IMG/VR virus record: IMGVR_UViG_3300023235_001889
Coordinates: 62,001-126,000 of that record
Reading direction: 5' to 3' (one strand)
Source: a virus
Length of the DNA: 64,000 bases
Below, one piece after another: positions 42,898-51,195 of this stretch. Both the position numbers and the translations under genes were made by a program. Position 1 is the first letter of the stretch. Each line of letters opens with the position of its first letter. The notes under the pieces were generated by a model. It made no database searches. It worked only from the letters and a program-made list of their open reading frames with translations, and had not been told where the DNA came from.

Positions 42898-43311
42898 ATG
42901 CTGAATTTAAATTTTTACAAAGTTAGAACAGGATTAGACATACGTCCTATTTCACAAGAAGGTGATGCTGAATCACAGGCACGATTTGATCAAATATTGC
43001 AAACCGTGGCACAAAAATCAGAAATAGATTATATTAATCCAAATATTTTTACAATTATTGAAAAAAGTCCTGCTGATTTGGGAGCATATAAAGGAAAACA
43101 GAAAACATTGTATGTTATGGTGTTTGGATTAGATAAAGATCGTAGTGCATGGACCGGAAGTGATTTGAAAATGACATTAGGTAATATGAGTGCTACTGTT
43201 TCATTAAAGAAGGCTAATATAGATGCTGAATTGTGGGTTGGTGGTGCAGTAAATAATATTAGTGCAGAAAAGGCTTTATTTGATTTGCGATCAGTTAAGA
43301 AAAAAATATAA
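42898..43311 (+). CDS. Hypothetical protein
   Basis: 137 residues, basic C-terminus (SVKKKI). It contains ARFDQILQTVAQKSEIDYINPNIF, LYVMVFGLDKDRSAWTGSDLKMTLGNM and a beta region (SATVSLKKANIDAELWVGGAV). It follows a terminator and an exact late promoter, so it begins a new transcript. Family not recognised; late expression suggests a virion role. Confidence 0.7.
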   Translation: MLNLNFYKVRTGLDIRPISQEGDAESQARFDQILQTVAQKSEIDYINPNIFTIIEKSPADLGAYKGKQKTLYVMVFGLDKDRSAWTGSDLKMTLGNMSATVSLKKANIDAELWVGGAVNNISAEKALFDLRSVKKKI

Positions 43312-43321
43312 TATTCAACGT

Positions 43322-43350
43322 GTTACATATTTTATTAGATGATGTATAAT
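43322..43350 (+). promoter_or_regulatory. Possible sigma70-like promoter before PAS gene
   Basis: Perfect TATAAT (43345-43350) with GTTACA 17 bases upstream, a 4-of-6 match. It lies 19 bases before the PAS gene start. Confidence 0.4.
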
Positions 43351-43369
43351 ATAATAGATGGTTTTATAA

Positions 43370-44290
43370 ATGACTGAATTTATTATAAATATTATAGATA
43401 AGCGTATATTAACTGATGGTGCTATTGTGAAAGACATACTTGATACATTAGAAATATCTCCATTTTTATTTCATTCATTGGATGAAGATGGTTTAATATT
43501 AAAGGTTAGCCAAGGATGGCTAGATGCTACTGGCTATTCATTAGATGATGTGATAGGCAAGAAAGGTGTTGAGTTGTTGACACCGGATTCGGCATCAAAA
43601 GCAACCACTGAAACACTTCCTGTGTTATTTGAAACAGGACGAAGTGAAAATGTTTATTATCAATTAATAAAAAAAGATGGGGAATTGATGGATGTATTGA
43701 TTTCGGCCATTGTATATGAAACGGATTTAGGAAAATGCACCCTAAGTATAACTACGGATATAACAGAGCAAAAATCTGGTGAAAAAATGCTTGATCGTTA
43801 TAGGGAAAATTTAGAAGATTTAGTTAAAGAGCGTACCGAAGAATTCAATGATACATTAGAAATGTATAAAACACTGGCAAGAATATCACCCGTTGGTATT
43901 ATGCGCGTTAATGAGTTTGGAGCGTGCGATTTTGTTAATAAAAAATGGTGTGATATGACTGGATTGACAAAAAAAGAATCAAGCGGGTCTGGTTGGATGT
44001 CTGCTATACATCCAACCGATATTGAACAAGTGAATGATATATGGGAAGAAGCTGTAAAGCACCAAAAGAGTTGGACACGCGAATTTAAGTTATGTGATAT
44101 AAAAGGAAATTCCATATGGGTTCAATGCTCTGGAAATATAGTAAATAATGGGAATAATGGTCACGTAGTAACATTTACTAATGTAACAAAAGAAAAAAAG
44201 ATATTGCCTGAATTATTATCACTGAATGAAATGATTAAAACTGAAACTGGTAATAATAAAGTTAGGAGAAGAAAGAATAATGGCAACTGA
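43370..44290 (+). CDS. Tandem PAS-domain sensor protein
   Basis: 306 residues. Two PAS domains: about 28-135 (FHSLDEDGLILKVSQGWLDATGYSLDDVIGK, ISAIVYETDLGKCTLSITTDITEQK) and about 165-275 (ARISPVGIMRVNEFGACDFVNKKWCDMTGLT, GWMSAIHPTDIEQVNDIWEEAV, TREFKLCDIKGNSIWVQ, VVTFTNVTKEKK). A signalling helix joins them (YRENLEDLVKERTEEFNDTLEM), as in sensor kinases. No kinase, cyclase or DNA-binding output domain follows. It overlaps the next gene, a membrane coiled-coil protein, by 11 bases, so the two may form one sensory complex. The ligand cannot be told from sequence. Confidence 0.85.
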   Translation: MTEFIINIIDKRILTDGAIVKDILDTLEISPFLFHSLDEDGLILKVSQGWLDATGYSLDDVIGKKGVELLTPDSASKATTETLPVLFETGRSENVYYQLIKKDGELMDVLISAIVYETDLGKCTLSITTDITEQKSGEKMLDRYRENLEDLVKERTEEFNDTLEMYKTLARISPVGIMRVNEFGACDFVNKKWCDMTGLTKKESSGSGWMSAIHPTDIEQVNDIWEEAVKHQKSWTREFKLCDIKGNSIWVQCSGNIVNNGNNGHVVTFTNVTKEKKILPELLSLNEMIKTETGNNKVRRRKNNGN

Positions 44291-44627
44291 TCCTATCACA
44301 TGGCCTGTGGCAGTTACGATTCTTGGTGGTATAGTTGTTGTGGTATCAGCAATAGTTGGATATATGAATCAATCGTTTAGGCGTGATATGCCATGGAAAG
44401 ACCCTATAGCAAAAATGAATGCTGCTGTTATTAAAATGGAAACTCGGGTTGAGCAAGCCATTTCTAAGACAGAGGATGTGAGTACACATTTACAAGAACA
44501 TGAAATGCGCAATGAAAGAGATTTTGATCGCGTTCTTGAACGTCTTGAAAAGGTTACAGACTTGATGATTGACTTAATACGTAGCGATGGATCGAATGAA
44601 ACTCCACCGAGCGACAAAAAAGAATAA
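44280..44627 (+). CDS. Membrane-anchored coiled-coil protein
   Basis: 115 residues. One N-terminal transmembrane helix (about 8-30, WPVAVTILGGIVVVVSAIVGYM) is followed by an RRD positive patch and a long amphipathic helix (VIKMETRVEQAISKTEDVSTHLQEHE, FDRVLERLEKVTDLMIDLI), ending in an acidic tail. The layout resembles small phage membrane proteins linked to holins, but no holin family is recognised. Overlap with the PAS gene suggests coupled translation and joint function, for example passing a sensed signal to the membrane. Confidence 0.7.
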   Translation: MATDPITWPVAVTILGGIVVVVSAIVGYMNQSFRRDMPWKDPIAKMNAAVIKMETRVEQAISKTEDVSTHLQEHEMRNERDFDRVLERLEKVTDLMIDLIRSDGSNETPPSDKKE

Positions 44628-44630
44628 ATA
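44623..44630 (+). promoter_or_regulatory. Putative late promoter octamer AATAAATA
   Basis: Overlaps the stop of the membrane protein gene and lies 31 bases before the basic packaged-type protein. Confidence 0.45.
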
Positions 44631-44661
44631 CTCAATATAATAACGATTTAGAGGGTGTTCC
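44631..44661 (+). promoter_or_regulatory. Leader and RBS of packaged-protein gene
   Basis: Short leader between the late octamer and the ATG, with GAGGGTG as ribosome binding site. Its RBS is among the stronger of the cargo block. Confidence 0.4.
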
Positions 44662-44973
44662 ATGCTTTTATCTGAACTATTCGACGATGATAATGTCGAA
44701 CCTAGCCAAAAATTAAACGAAGGTGCTAAAATAGCATGGGCGCGGGTAGGTAATAAAGTTGTAAAAAAATACCGTTGTAGTAGTGGTCCAAGACTTGGTA
44801 GAATAGTCGCCAATCCAACACAATGTAATAAACCCGTCGATTTGAAAAAACGTATGAAATTCAAGCAAACTAAATTGGCTAAAGGTTCGAGAATGTCTCG
44901 AAAAGCAGGACGTACAAAACGTCGCAATCCTGCCAGTTTACGCATTCAGCGCATGAATAAAGGAATGAAATAA
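44662..44973 (+). CDS. Very basic histone-like packaged protein with leader
   Basis: 103 residues. MLLSELFDDDNVEPSQKLNE closely resembles the N-terminus of the T4 packaged protein Alt (MELITELFDEDTTLP). LNE before GAK fits prohead protease cleavage. The remainder is extremely basic (VVKKYRCSSGPRLGR, LKKRMKFKQTKLAKGSRMSRKAGRTKRRN), so a DNA-bound internal head protein is likely. The stop overlaps the next ATG (TAATG). Confidence 0.78.
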   Translation: MLLSELFDDDNVEPSQKLNEGAKIAWARVGNKVVKKYRCSSGPRLGRIVANPTQCNKPVDLKKRMKFKQTKLAKGSRMSRKAGRTKRRNPASLRIQRMNKGMK

Positions 44974-45422
44974 TGAAAATAACCGAACTCATAAAAGAAC
45001 GCGTAGACGTTAATAAAATAGATTGGGTTGACGATCCATCAATTGGTTGGATTTTAGAATCAAGCCCATGTAGAATTTATTATGGCGCACAACATGATGA
45101 CCTTGTGAGTATCATGGAGAATGGTATATATGCATCCGATGATGGATATGTAAAATGTTCAATGGAGCCACGCACGGCGCATTTCCAAGCTACACCGTTA
45201 ACTGAATCAATAGATAACGACAATCGCGTGGTATTGGTTATAGATATACCAGAAAGTTTTAGTGCTGCAAATCCGTTATATACAGATTTTGATAGAGAAA
45301 AGGATTTGTATGAAAGTTGGGGAAAATCAGATTCGGAATTTTATGCATTATATGATATAAGTGTCCCCAAGCATATACCAGTAGAATATATAAAAGGATA
45401 TATGATTAAAAATGACAGCTAA
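44973..45422 (+). CDS. ADP-ribosyltransferase-like protein with capsid-targeting-like leader
   Basis: 149 residues. The leader MKITELIKE resembles T4 Alt and internal-protein leaders. The body has the layout of a small ADP-ribosyltransferase fold: RIYYGAQHDDLVSIMENGIYA (Arg34, Tyr36, Gly38; the usual YHGT-type NAD site), then a strand with VVLVIDIP, and EFYALYDISVPKHIPVEYIKGYMI at the end, where the late Glu and PxEYIKG pattern occur in the family. T4 also packages an ADP-ribosyltransferase (Alt) and injects it to modify host RNA polymerase. That parallel is inference. Confidence 0.55.
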   Translation: MKITELIKERVDVNKIDWVDDPSIGWILESSPCRIYYGAQHDDLVSIMENGIYASDDGYVKCSMEPRTAHFQATPLTESIDNDNRVVLVIDIPESFSAANPLYTDFDREKDLYESWGKSDSEFYALYDISVPKHIPVEYIKGYMIKNDS

Positions 45423-47328
45423 AATAATAAAATTAGATCAGTATATATCTGAATATGTTAACATGCAGCAGCCTAACATAACTGCCGGTATGATGTCTGC
45501 ATATGATATAACTGAAGAACAAGCAAATATCATACAAGAGAAACTATCAGAAAAACAATGGTTTGAATTAAGTGGAACATTTGCCAATGATAAGCTTAGT
45601 GTTATGGAAAAAACCAACAGTATAAGACAGATGGTTGATCCTATTTTATCAGTAGAAAGAAATCTTCAAATGGAAGATTTGTTCAATGGTATTAGTATTG
45701 CCGAAGATTATAACTATCGCCGTTCTATGACAAGTGAAATGGCTCGCGGTAGCGCAATGGATTGGCTCGAAGAAAATGGTATTGATTATCTTATAGATAA
45801 TTCTGGAAATTTTGCTGTTAAATGTAATGATAGAAAGACACATTATCGTGTTAATAGACAGTTTGAGCATATTTTAGGTAAATGGGACGCACCAAAGGCG
45901 GGAACAAATGTTGATCCTGCTATTCGTCAGAAAGCACTTACTGTTGACATGAAAGGCAATGTACTTCGTGACGCAATCAATGAAACAGGGCTTAATGAAG
46001 CCGCACAAGATGGTTCTATGCCATTAGATATGTCTGGCACCCCACCGATGTTTCCTGCTGTTGGTGATGGCGACATGACTGATGGAGCATCACCCACGTT
46101 TGAGAACACCGAGGATGGTGCGATTCAAATATTGGGTGATTATATGAATTTCAGTTCCGAAATATATGTAGAACGATTGGAAGAAGAAGCAAATGAATGG
46201 TTGGTGTGCGACGATGCTGTTGAAAAGTCGTTTGTTGTTGATACTGATAAAGGTTGCTTTGAAGAGATTCAATATATATGTGAACAGAATTTTAGTAGAG
46301 GTAATACCGGCAATACGCAAGGATTTGGAACTGCGGGTGATTCAGTTCATACAAAACGTGGTTATATGTTTGATCCTAGTGGTAGACCGGTTGACCCAGA
46401 TGGTAATCCTGTCGATCCAGTGAGTAATGTATCTAAAGAAAAATCGGGGAAATTTACAGATATATCAACCGATGAATTTAATGCTGTAAAATCAGAAGAA
46501 GACAAAATTAATCTTATGGTTAAGCATGGAATTATTGATACGGAAAAAGTGCCAGAAAGATATTGGAGTAATTTCATAGCAACACATTATAATGAAACCG
46601 TTCCAAAAATATTGGCAATTCGTGCCAAAGGTGGCAATGATGGTGTTAAAGAAGCAAATAATAAAACAAAACCAAAAGTGGCAAAAACTAGAAATCCATA
46701 TGCACCACATTTAAAAAGAAAAGGTCATATGGTTGAGCCAGATGCTACGAATTATAAACGAAATCCAAAGCATAAACCCAATTATAAAGATGTGCACGAA
46801 GGTGTGATGGGTGCTGCTACTGGTATGACGGGAATGCAAACATTGGGTATGCACAAATTGCGTAAAATGTCAGGATTTCCTGATGCATCTATGACAGTTA
46901 TTGAAATAGACCCATTTGAGCAACCCGTAAAAAACGAACCACTTGTTACTCATGGCAGCGAAATACATGACATGAACGACGCATTAGATCATCTTAATGA
47001 AGTGTTTAATATATATAAAACATTGAATGGTGAAGCCAAAACAGAACTTCGATTGAACCTTATCAATACAATAATGGACGACGGTTCAAAACTAAGTGAA
47101 TCAGTTATCGGATTATTGTTGAACAATAAATCATCCGTGTTGTTAGAATACAATGATGATGGTGAAATGTTATCAGTTGAAGATAAAGAATATTTGAATA
47201 TGGTATTATCTGATATAAAAGGTTCTATAATGGAAGATATTTCAATAAGTGATAATGATGTAAGTGTGCCATTATCGAGAATAGCGTATTTGCTAGAAGC
47301 TTTACAACATCAAATGGAAATAGAATAA
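45412..47328 (+). CDS. Large hypothetical virion-block protein
   Basis: 638 residues. The N-terminus KIIKLDQYISE-Y ends in an I-x-E site, and GLNE-AAQ near residue 197 is a second site of the same type. The middle is Gly/Asp/Pro-rich (MFDPSGRPVDPDGNPVDP). A basic segment (KRKGHMVEPDATNYKRNPKHKPNYK) precedes a helical C-terminal domain. No enzyme motif found. It overlaps the neighbouring genes on both sides, so all are translated together. Confidence 0.65.
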   Translation: MTAKIIKLDQYISEYVNMQQPNITAGMMSAYDITEEQANIIQEKLSEKQWFELSGTFANDKLSVMEKTNSIRQMVDPILSVERNLQMEDLFNGISIAEDYNYRRSMTSEMARGSAMDWLEENGIDYLIDNSGNFAVKCNDRKTHYRVNRQFEHILGKWDAPKAGTNVDPAIRQKALTVDMKGNVLRDAINETGLNEAAQDGSMPLDMSGTPPMFPAVGDGDMTDGASPTFENTEDGAIQILGDYMNFSSEIYVERLEEEANEWLVCDDAVEKSFVVDTDKGCFEEIQYICEQNFSRGNTGNTQGFGTAGDSVHTKRGYMFDPSGRPVDPDGNPVDPVSNVSKEKSGKFTDISTDEFNAVKSEEDKINLMVKHGIIDTEKVPERYWSNFIATHYNETVPKILAIRAKGGNDGVKEANNKTKPKVAKTRNPYAPHLKRKGHMVEPDATNYKRNPKHKPNYKDVHEGVMGAATGMTGMQTLGMHKLRKMSGFPDASMTVIEIDPFEQPVKNEPLVTHGSEIHDMNDALDHLNEVFNIYKTLNGEAKTELRLNLINTIMDDGSKLSESVIGLLLNNKSSVLLEYNDDGEMLSVEDKEYLNMVLSDIKGSIMEDISISDNDVSVPLSRIAYLLEALQHQMEIE

Positions 47329-47546
47329 TGAAATTATGGGAACTGGCGCATGGATTAATGATTTCTCTTACGAACGAAGAAGATGAATTATTGAATAAAA
47401 TGATGGAAGATGATAAAGTAGTATTAAGTGAACGTGAAGAAGTTGTTGCGCAACACTTAACACAAAAAAGTGTATTCATACGTGAAGAAACTGATGAAAA
47501 ATATATTTTCACAGTTAATTATCGTATAGACACGTGGCGCGATTAA
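47328..47546 (+). CDS. Small hypothetical protein, winged-helix-sized
   Basis: 72 residues. MKLWELAHGLMISLTNEEDELLNKM, then a VVLSEREEVVAQHLTQKSVFIREE helix and a YIFTVNYRID strand. The helix-helix-strand layout is compatible with a small winged-helix domain. The N-terminal MKLWELAHG is also leader-like. Function unknown. Confidence 0.65.
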   Translation: MKLWELAHGLMISLTNEEDELLNKMMEDDKVVLSEREEVVAQHLTQKSVFIREETDEKYIFTVNYRIDTWRD

Positions 47547-47578
47547 ATAGATCGATATAATATTAAAGGTATAATAGA

Positions 47579-48283
47579 ATGGTAAGTCGCGAAGAAGTTA
47601 GTGAAATGGAACGATTGAATAGGATCATGAAAGGTGAGCGCCCAGCGCCCACTGCTACTACTATGACAACAAGCGCTGGTGGCCCAAATCCTGATGCTAT
47701 AATACTTCAAAAAGGCCCATCATCGGCTGATGTTTCGGATATGGCTAAAATAATGGAGAATTTCTCTGGTGCTACCGGTGTAACAAGTTTTAAAAGTTTA
47801 CATGATAATGCAACAACGGCAGTTAATGAATTAGTTAATACTGCACATGTTGCTCCAGTATTGAACGAAGCCTTACGCACCACTCAAACAGATACTGGTG
47901 TTAAGATTGGCGTTTGGGAAATAACAAAACATCAACGTGAAGGTATGGCGATTAAACCGGATATTATATATAAAGTTAATAATACCAATACTGGACAAAA
48001 AATAAAAGCATCATTTATGGTTTTGGAATCTGCTAGGTCTGTTGTTAAGTTGCTTAATAATGGTGCGGATTTTTCACATCCTGTTATTAAACAAATTGCA
48101 CAATTTGAAATAGATTATCGTACAACTCGAACACGAGCATTAGAAGAGAAAGCGTGTTGGCAGCGTGCTAAGAAGAAAAATAGTGAATTTAAGATGAATT
48201 TATATGAAGCCAAATTTGATGCGGCTAAAAATAAAACACTATTAATACGAGAACGTATCATTAACGTTTTTAATAAAATATAA
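47579..48283 (+). CDS. Hypothetical virion-block protein
   Basis: 234 residues. A flexible N-terminal third (PTATTMTTSAGGPNPDA) is followed by an alpha/beta region (VAPVLNEALRTTQ, VKIGVWEITKHQ, IIYKVNNTNTGQKIKASFMVLESARSVVKLL) and a basic helical C-terminus (KACWQRAKKKNSEFKMNLYEAKFDAAKNK). No family is recognised. Confidence 0.65.
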   Translation: MVSREEVSEMERLNRIMKGERPAPTATTMTTSAGGPNPDAIILQKGPSSADVSDMAKIMENFSGATGVTSFKSLHDNATTAVNELVNTAHVAPVLNEALRTTQTDTGVKIGVWEITKHQREGMAIKPDIIYKVNNTNTGQKIKASFMVLESARSVVKLLNNGADFSHPVIKQIAQFEIDYRTTRTRALEEKACWQRAKKKNSEFKMNLYEAKFDAAKNKTLLIRERIINVFNKI

Positions 48284-48342
48284 ACATACTACATAATGAA
48301 TATTACTGAATAATTACATAATAAAGCGTAAAGGAGTTTACT

Positions 48343-48837
48343 GTGCCGGATTCTATAACAAATAGCGACACCAAAAACGTAGAAATAATCGAAGACGACG
48401 TTGATGTTAGTCAACTTGAAACACTTGAGGAACAAAAATTATATTGCGGAAAAATGCTTGATGGTATATTATATGAAGAAAATAAATTAAATAATAGATT
48501 GATAACTGTTGGGTCAGTTAATAATACAGTTCAAGCGGATGATAGAATAGCATCTTCGTTTGGTGAATATTTGGGTTATAATTACGGAAGAATGGATGCT
48601 TCAAAAGGTGTTTTTTCAAGCGTGTTAATCAATCTTGGTAATTTCATCGAAGGTTCCTTGGATACAGTAGATCATGGTGCGAGAGGAATGTATATAAATT
48701 TATGGTATAATTTAGGATTATCCAGTTTGAATGATTTCGCTGAATGTTTAATAGAGTTAGAAAAAATAGAAACCGACGTGATTGAATTAGCGATGAAAGA
48801 AGGTAAAGATTTATTAACGTTAGAAGCAATACACTAA
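48343..48837 (+). CDS. Hypothetical protein, GTG start
   Basis: 164 residues from GTG 48343, set by the strong RBS AAAGGAG seven bases upstream; no ATG competes. Acidic N-terminus (EIIEDDVDVSQLETLEEQ), then helical (LYCGKMLDGILYEENKLNN, FGEYLGYNYGRMDASKG, FIEGSLDTVDHGARGMYINLWYN). It is followed by an Fe-S carrier gene after 17 bases and may be co-expressed. Function unknown. Confidence 0.68.
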   Translation: MPDSITNSDTKNVEIIEDDVDVSQLETLEEQKLYCGKMLDGILYEENKLNNRLITVGSVNNTVQADDRIASSFGEYLGYNYGRMDASKGVFSSVLINLGNFIEGSLDTVDHGARGMYINLWYNLGLSSLNDFAECLIELEKIETDVIELAMKEGKDLLTLEAIH

Positions 48838-48854
48838 TACAATGGAGATATACA

Positions 48855-49244
48855 ATGAGTAAAATAATAGAATCAGATTGTGGTAATGTTACAACTTTGG
48901 CTGGCGACGAAACACCAGATGAAGTGTATGTATCTGACACTGCAAAAATAAAAGTTGCAGAAATATTGGCATCTGAAGAAGATGATGATTTGTTTTTGCG
49001 CATAGGTGTGTATGGCGGCGGTTGTTCAGGATTTCAATATAAATTTGGGTTGCATAATGAAATAGATGATGACGATTTTGTTATTGAATGGGATGATGGA
49101 AAAGTAGTTGTCGATTCCATGAGTATATCATATATGAAAGGCGCAACTGTTGACTTTATTAAAGATTTAATGAGTGAACATTTTTCTATTGTTAACCCTG
49201 GTGTTTCATCAAGTTGTGGCTGCGGTGAAAGTTTTTCGGTGTAA
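48855..49244 (+). CDS. A-type iron-sulfur carrier (IscA/HesB family)
   Basis: 129 residues. Delivers Fe-S clusters to apoproteins. The three conserved Cys are present: Cys57 in YGGGCSGFQY, and Cys121 and Cys123 in SSSCGCGESF. The core follows the family (KIKVAEILAS, LFLRIGVYGGG, VIEWDDGKVVVDSMSISYMKGATVDF). A 20-residue N-terminal extension is unusual. In this genome it could support host or phage Fe-S enzymes, including the two radical SAM proteins. RBS GGAGA. Confidence 0.93.
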   Translation: MSKIIESDCGNVTTLAGDETPDEVYVSDTAKIKVAEILASEEDDDLFLRIGVYGGGCSGFQYKFGLHNEIDDDDFVIEWDDGKVVVDSMSISYMKGATVDFIKDLMSEHFSIVNPGVSSSCGCGESFSV

Positions 49245-49272
49245 TGACGCTGTGCGTATAATTCATATAATT

Positions 49273-49280
49273 AATAAATA
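49273..49280 (+). promoter_or_regulatory. Putative late promoter octamer AATAAATA
   Basis: 36 bases before the next start in a 72-base gap. Confidence 0.45.
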
Positions 49281-49316
49281 ATAAGTAGTTATAGAAAATA
49301 AATGGATTGATATGTT

Positions 49317-50753
49317 ATGAATTTGGATGATTTAAATAGCACCACTGATACAAATAGAAAACTCGCTAAATTAGCGGAAACGTTAAACAAAGATTTTAAC
49401 GTTGATATTTCTATATATGAAACACTGGATGCTTCAGATTTGGTTAATTATTTAACTGATTTAAAACAGGCTAAATCTAAAATTATGCTTGAATCTTCAT
49501 TCAATGATTATCATAGTAATCCAGCATATACACAAAACATTATGCTATCAGAAGCATTACGAATGCTTTTAACTGAAATACACCCAAAACGTAAACAATC
49601 CTCTAATAAAATGGACGAAACTTTAGATTATAAAGTGTATCCAGCAACCGGTGTTATGGTTGATGTAGAAAATGCTGACACAATGGATGCTTGTGCGCAA
49701 AACACACAATCAGATGTCGGAACTAATGAACAACAAACAGGGGTTTATGTCGCCGTAATGAATCCTGATCGATTTTTGGGCGACAAAGAAGTAAACATAA
49801 TGTCGATTGAACCATTTGTTACATCACAGAACGAAGTAAGCCCGTTAAGCCGAAAAGTCTCTCGTATAATGGTGGATACCGACGAACAAATCAACGAGGA
49901 TGCTGATGAAATGACAACAAAAACAGAAGATATAATCAAAGGACTAGGTGGTCTTTTGGAAAGTTCACTGTTGAATGAAAATGAATTGCAGCGTGCTGAA
50001 ATCGTTTTTGCAACAAATGACTTGGTTATGCGTTTAGGAAAAATGATTGAAGACCTTAGTAAAATGGGAACTGATGACATTATGCCATTGGTTGACGGTT
50101 TGCGTGAAAATTACGGCGGCGCGGTTGCTGTTAAATTCAGCCAAGACGCTGAAGAAAAAATACACGATGCTACAAAAGGCGTCGACGCTATGAAAGACAT
50201 GTTGGATAGATATAGAGAGAAATTCGAAGGGCGTATATCTGACGAAGATGCACAACAGCCTATCGATTTGGCTACTATGCAAGGTGGCGACGATGAGGCT
50301 ATGATGGCACCAGAGTTGGGTGATTTAAGTGCTGAACCAGATGACGATCTTAGTATGGATAATCCAGATGTCGGATTAGATATGGAAGACGGTGCAGATG
50401 AGCCATTGGGTCGAGCATTAAAAGAATCTAAAGTTGTTAACATTGCTGGTAAAAAAATTAAATTGACGTTAGAGCAAATTGAAGTGTTGCATAAAGCAAA
50501 GCAACTTACTGAAAAAATCAACGTATTAAACACTGCCGCAGTAATCGACATACCAAGCACCACTTATCTTAATTTGGGTGGTAAAAAAATACGTATTACT
50601 GAATCGCAATTGAAATCACTATTGTTCGCTAAATCATTCAAGCAGCGTGTTGATGAGAAAAAAGCAAACAATGTTAAATTATCAGAAAAGCAAGCAAGGA
50701 TGTTAGTTCAGGCTAAAATGTTAACACAAAAAATCGGCAAATTGGTAAAATAA
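49317..50753 (+). CDS. Hypothetical virion protein with C-terminal helix repeats
   Basis: 478 residues. The N-terminal half is helical, with VGTNEQQTGVYVAVMNPDRF and DKEVNIMSIEPFVTS between. The middle is acidic (DLSAEPDDDLSMDNPDVGLDM). The C-terminus has about three related units: GKKIKLTLEQIEVLHKAKQL, GKKIRITESQLKSLLFAKSF, and VKLSEKQARMLVQAKML. They look like a repeated strand-helix module, perhaps a binding array. A late octamer precedes it. Virion role inferred from context. Confidence 0.65.
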   Translation: MNLDDLNSTTDTNRKLAKLAETLNKDFNVDISIYETLDASDLVNYLTDLKQAKSKIMLESSFNDYHSNPAYTQNIMLSEALRMLLTEIHPKRKQSSNKMDETLDYKVYPATGVMVDVENADTMDACAQNTQSDVGTNEQQTGVYVAVMNPDRFLGDKEVNIMSIEPFVTSQNEVSPLSRKVSRIMVDTDEQINEDADEMTTKTEDIIKGLGGLLESSLLNENELQRAEIVFATNDLVMRLGKMIEDLSKMGTDDIMPLVDGLRENYGGAVAVKFSQDAEEKIHDATKGVDAMKDMLDRYREKFEGRISDEDAQQPIDLATMQGGDDEAMMAPELGDLSAEPDDDLSMDNPDVGLDMEDGADEPLGRALKESKVVNIAGKKIKLTLEQIEVLHKAKQLTEKINVLNTAAVIDIPSTTYLNLGGKKIRITESQLKSLLFAKSFKQRVDEKKANNVKLSEKQARMLVQAKMLTQKIGKLVK

Positions 50754-50769
50754 CAAAGAGAACAATGGT

Positions 50770-51180
50770 ATGCTTATAAGTGAATTATTAGATAACAAAG
50801 TAACGAGTATTATAAGTGAATCTGATGATTTTGTTCTTAAAAGCGCATTGAATGCTATAATATTGGATGTAAGAGAACGATTACAGAATAACAGTGAGTA
50901 TCCGGTTGATATATATGGCGTCATTAAAGCGCTTAATGCAAGATCGGCATTTTTAGCTATCGATCCAAATGATAATGATCGCAGGGTTATTATTATGCAA
51001 GAATTTGAAGAACATGGTATGAGTGTAGAACAAGGGTCAGGAAAAATATCATTGGCGAGTGAAGAAGAACCTCAAACCGATGCACAAGAAACAGAACAAG
51101 AAAAGCAATCGCAAGAAGTTGGAAAAAAAGCGATGGATAATATTAAAAAAGATAGCGAAAACGGCGCAGCCGAATTATAA
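50770..51180 (+). CDS. Small probable packaged protein with leader
   Basis: 136 residues. MLISELLDNKVTSIISE-S resembles the T4 Alt-type leader and ends in an I-x-E protease site. The folded core (FVLKSALNAIILDVRERLQ, YPVDIYGVIKALNARSAFLAID, RRVIIMQEFEE) is followed by a Gln/Glu-rich tail (PQTDAQETEQEKQSQ). Function unknown. Confidence 0.68.
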   Translation: MLISELLDNKVTSIISESDDFVLKSALNAIILDVRERLQNNSEYPVDIYGVIKALNARSAFLAIDPNDNDRRVIIMQEFEEHGMSVEQGSGKISLASEEEPQTDAQETEQEKQSQEVGKKAMDNIKKDSENGAAEL

Positions 51181-51195
51181 AGGAAAGGATTTAAC

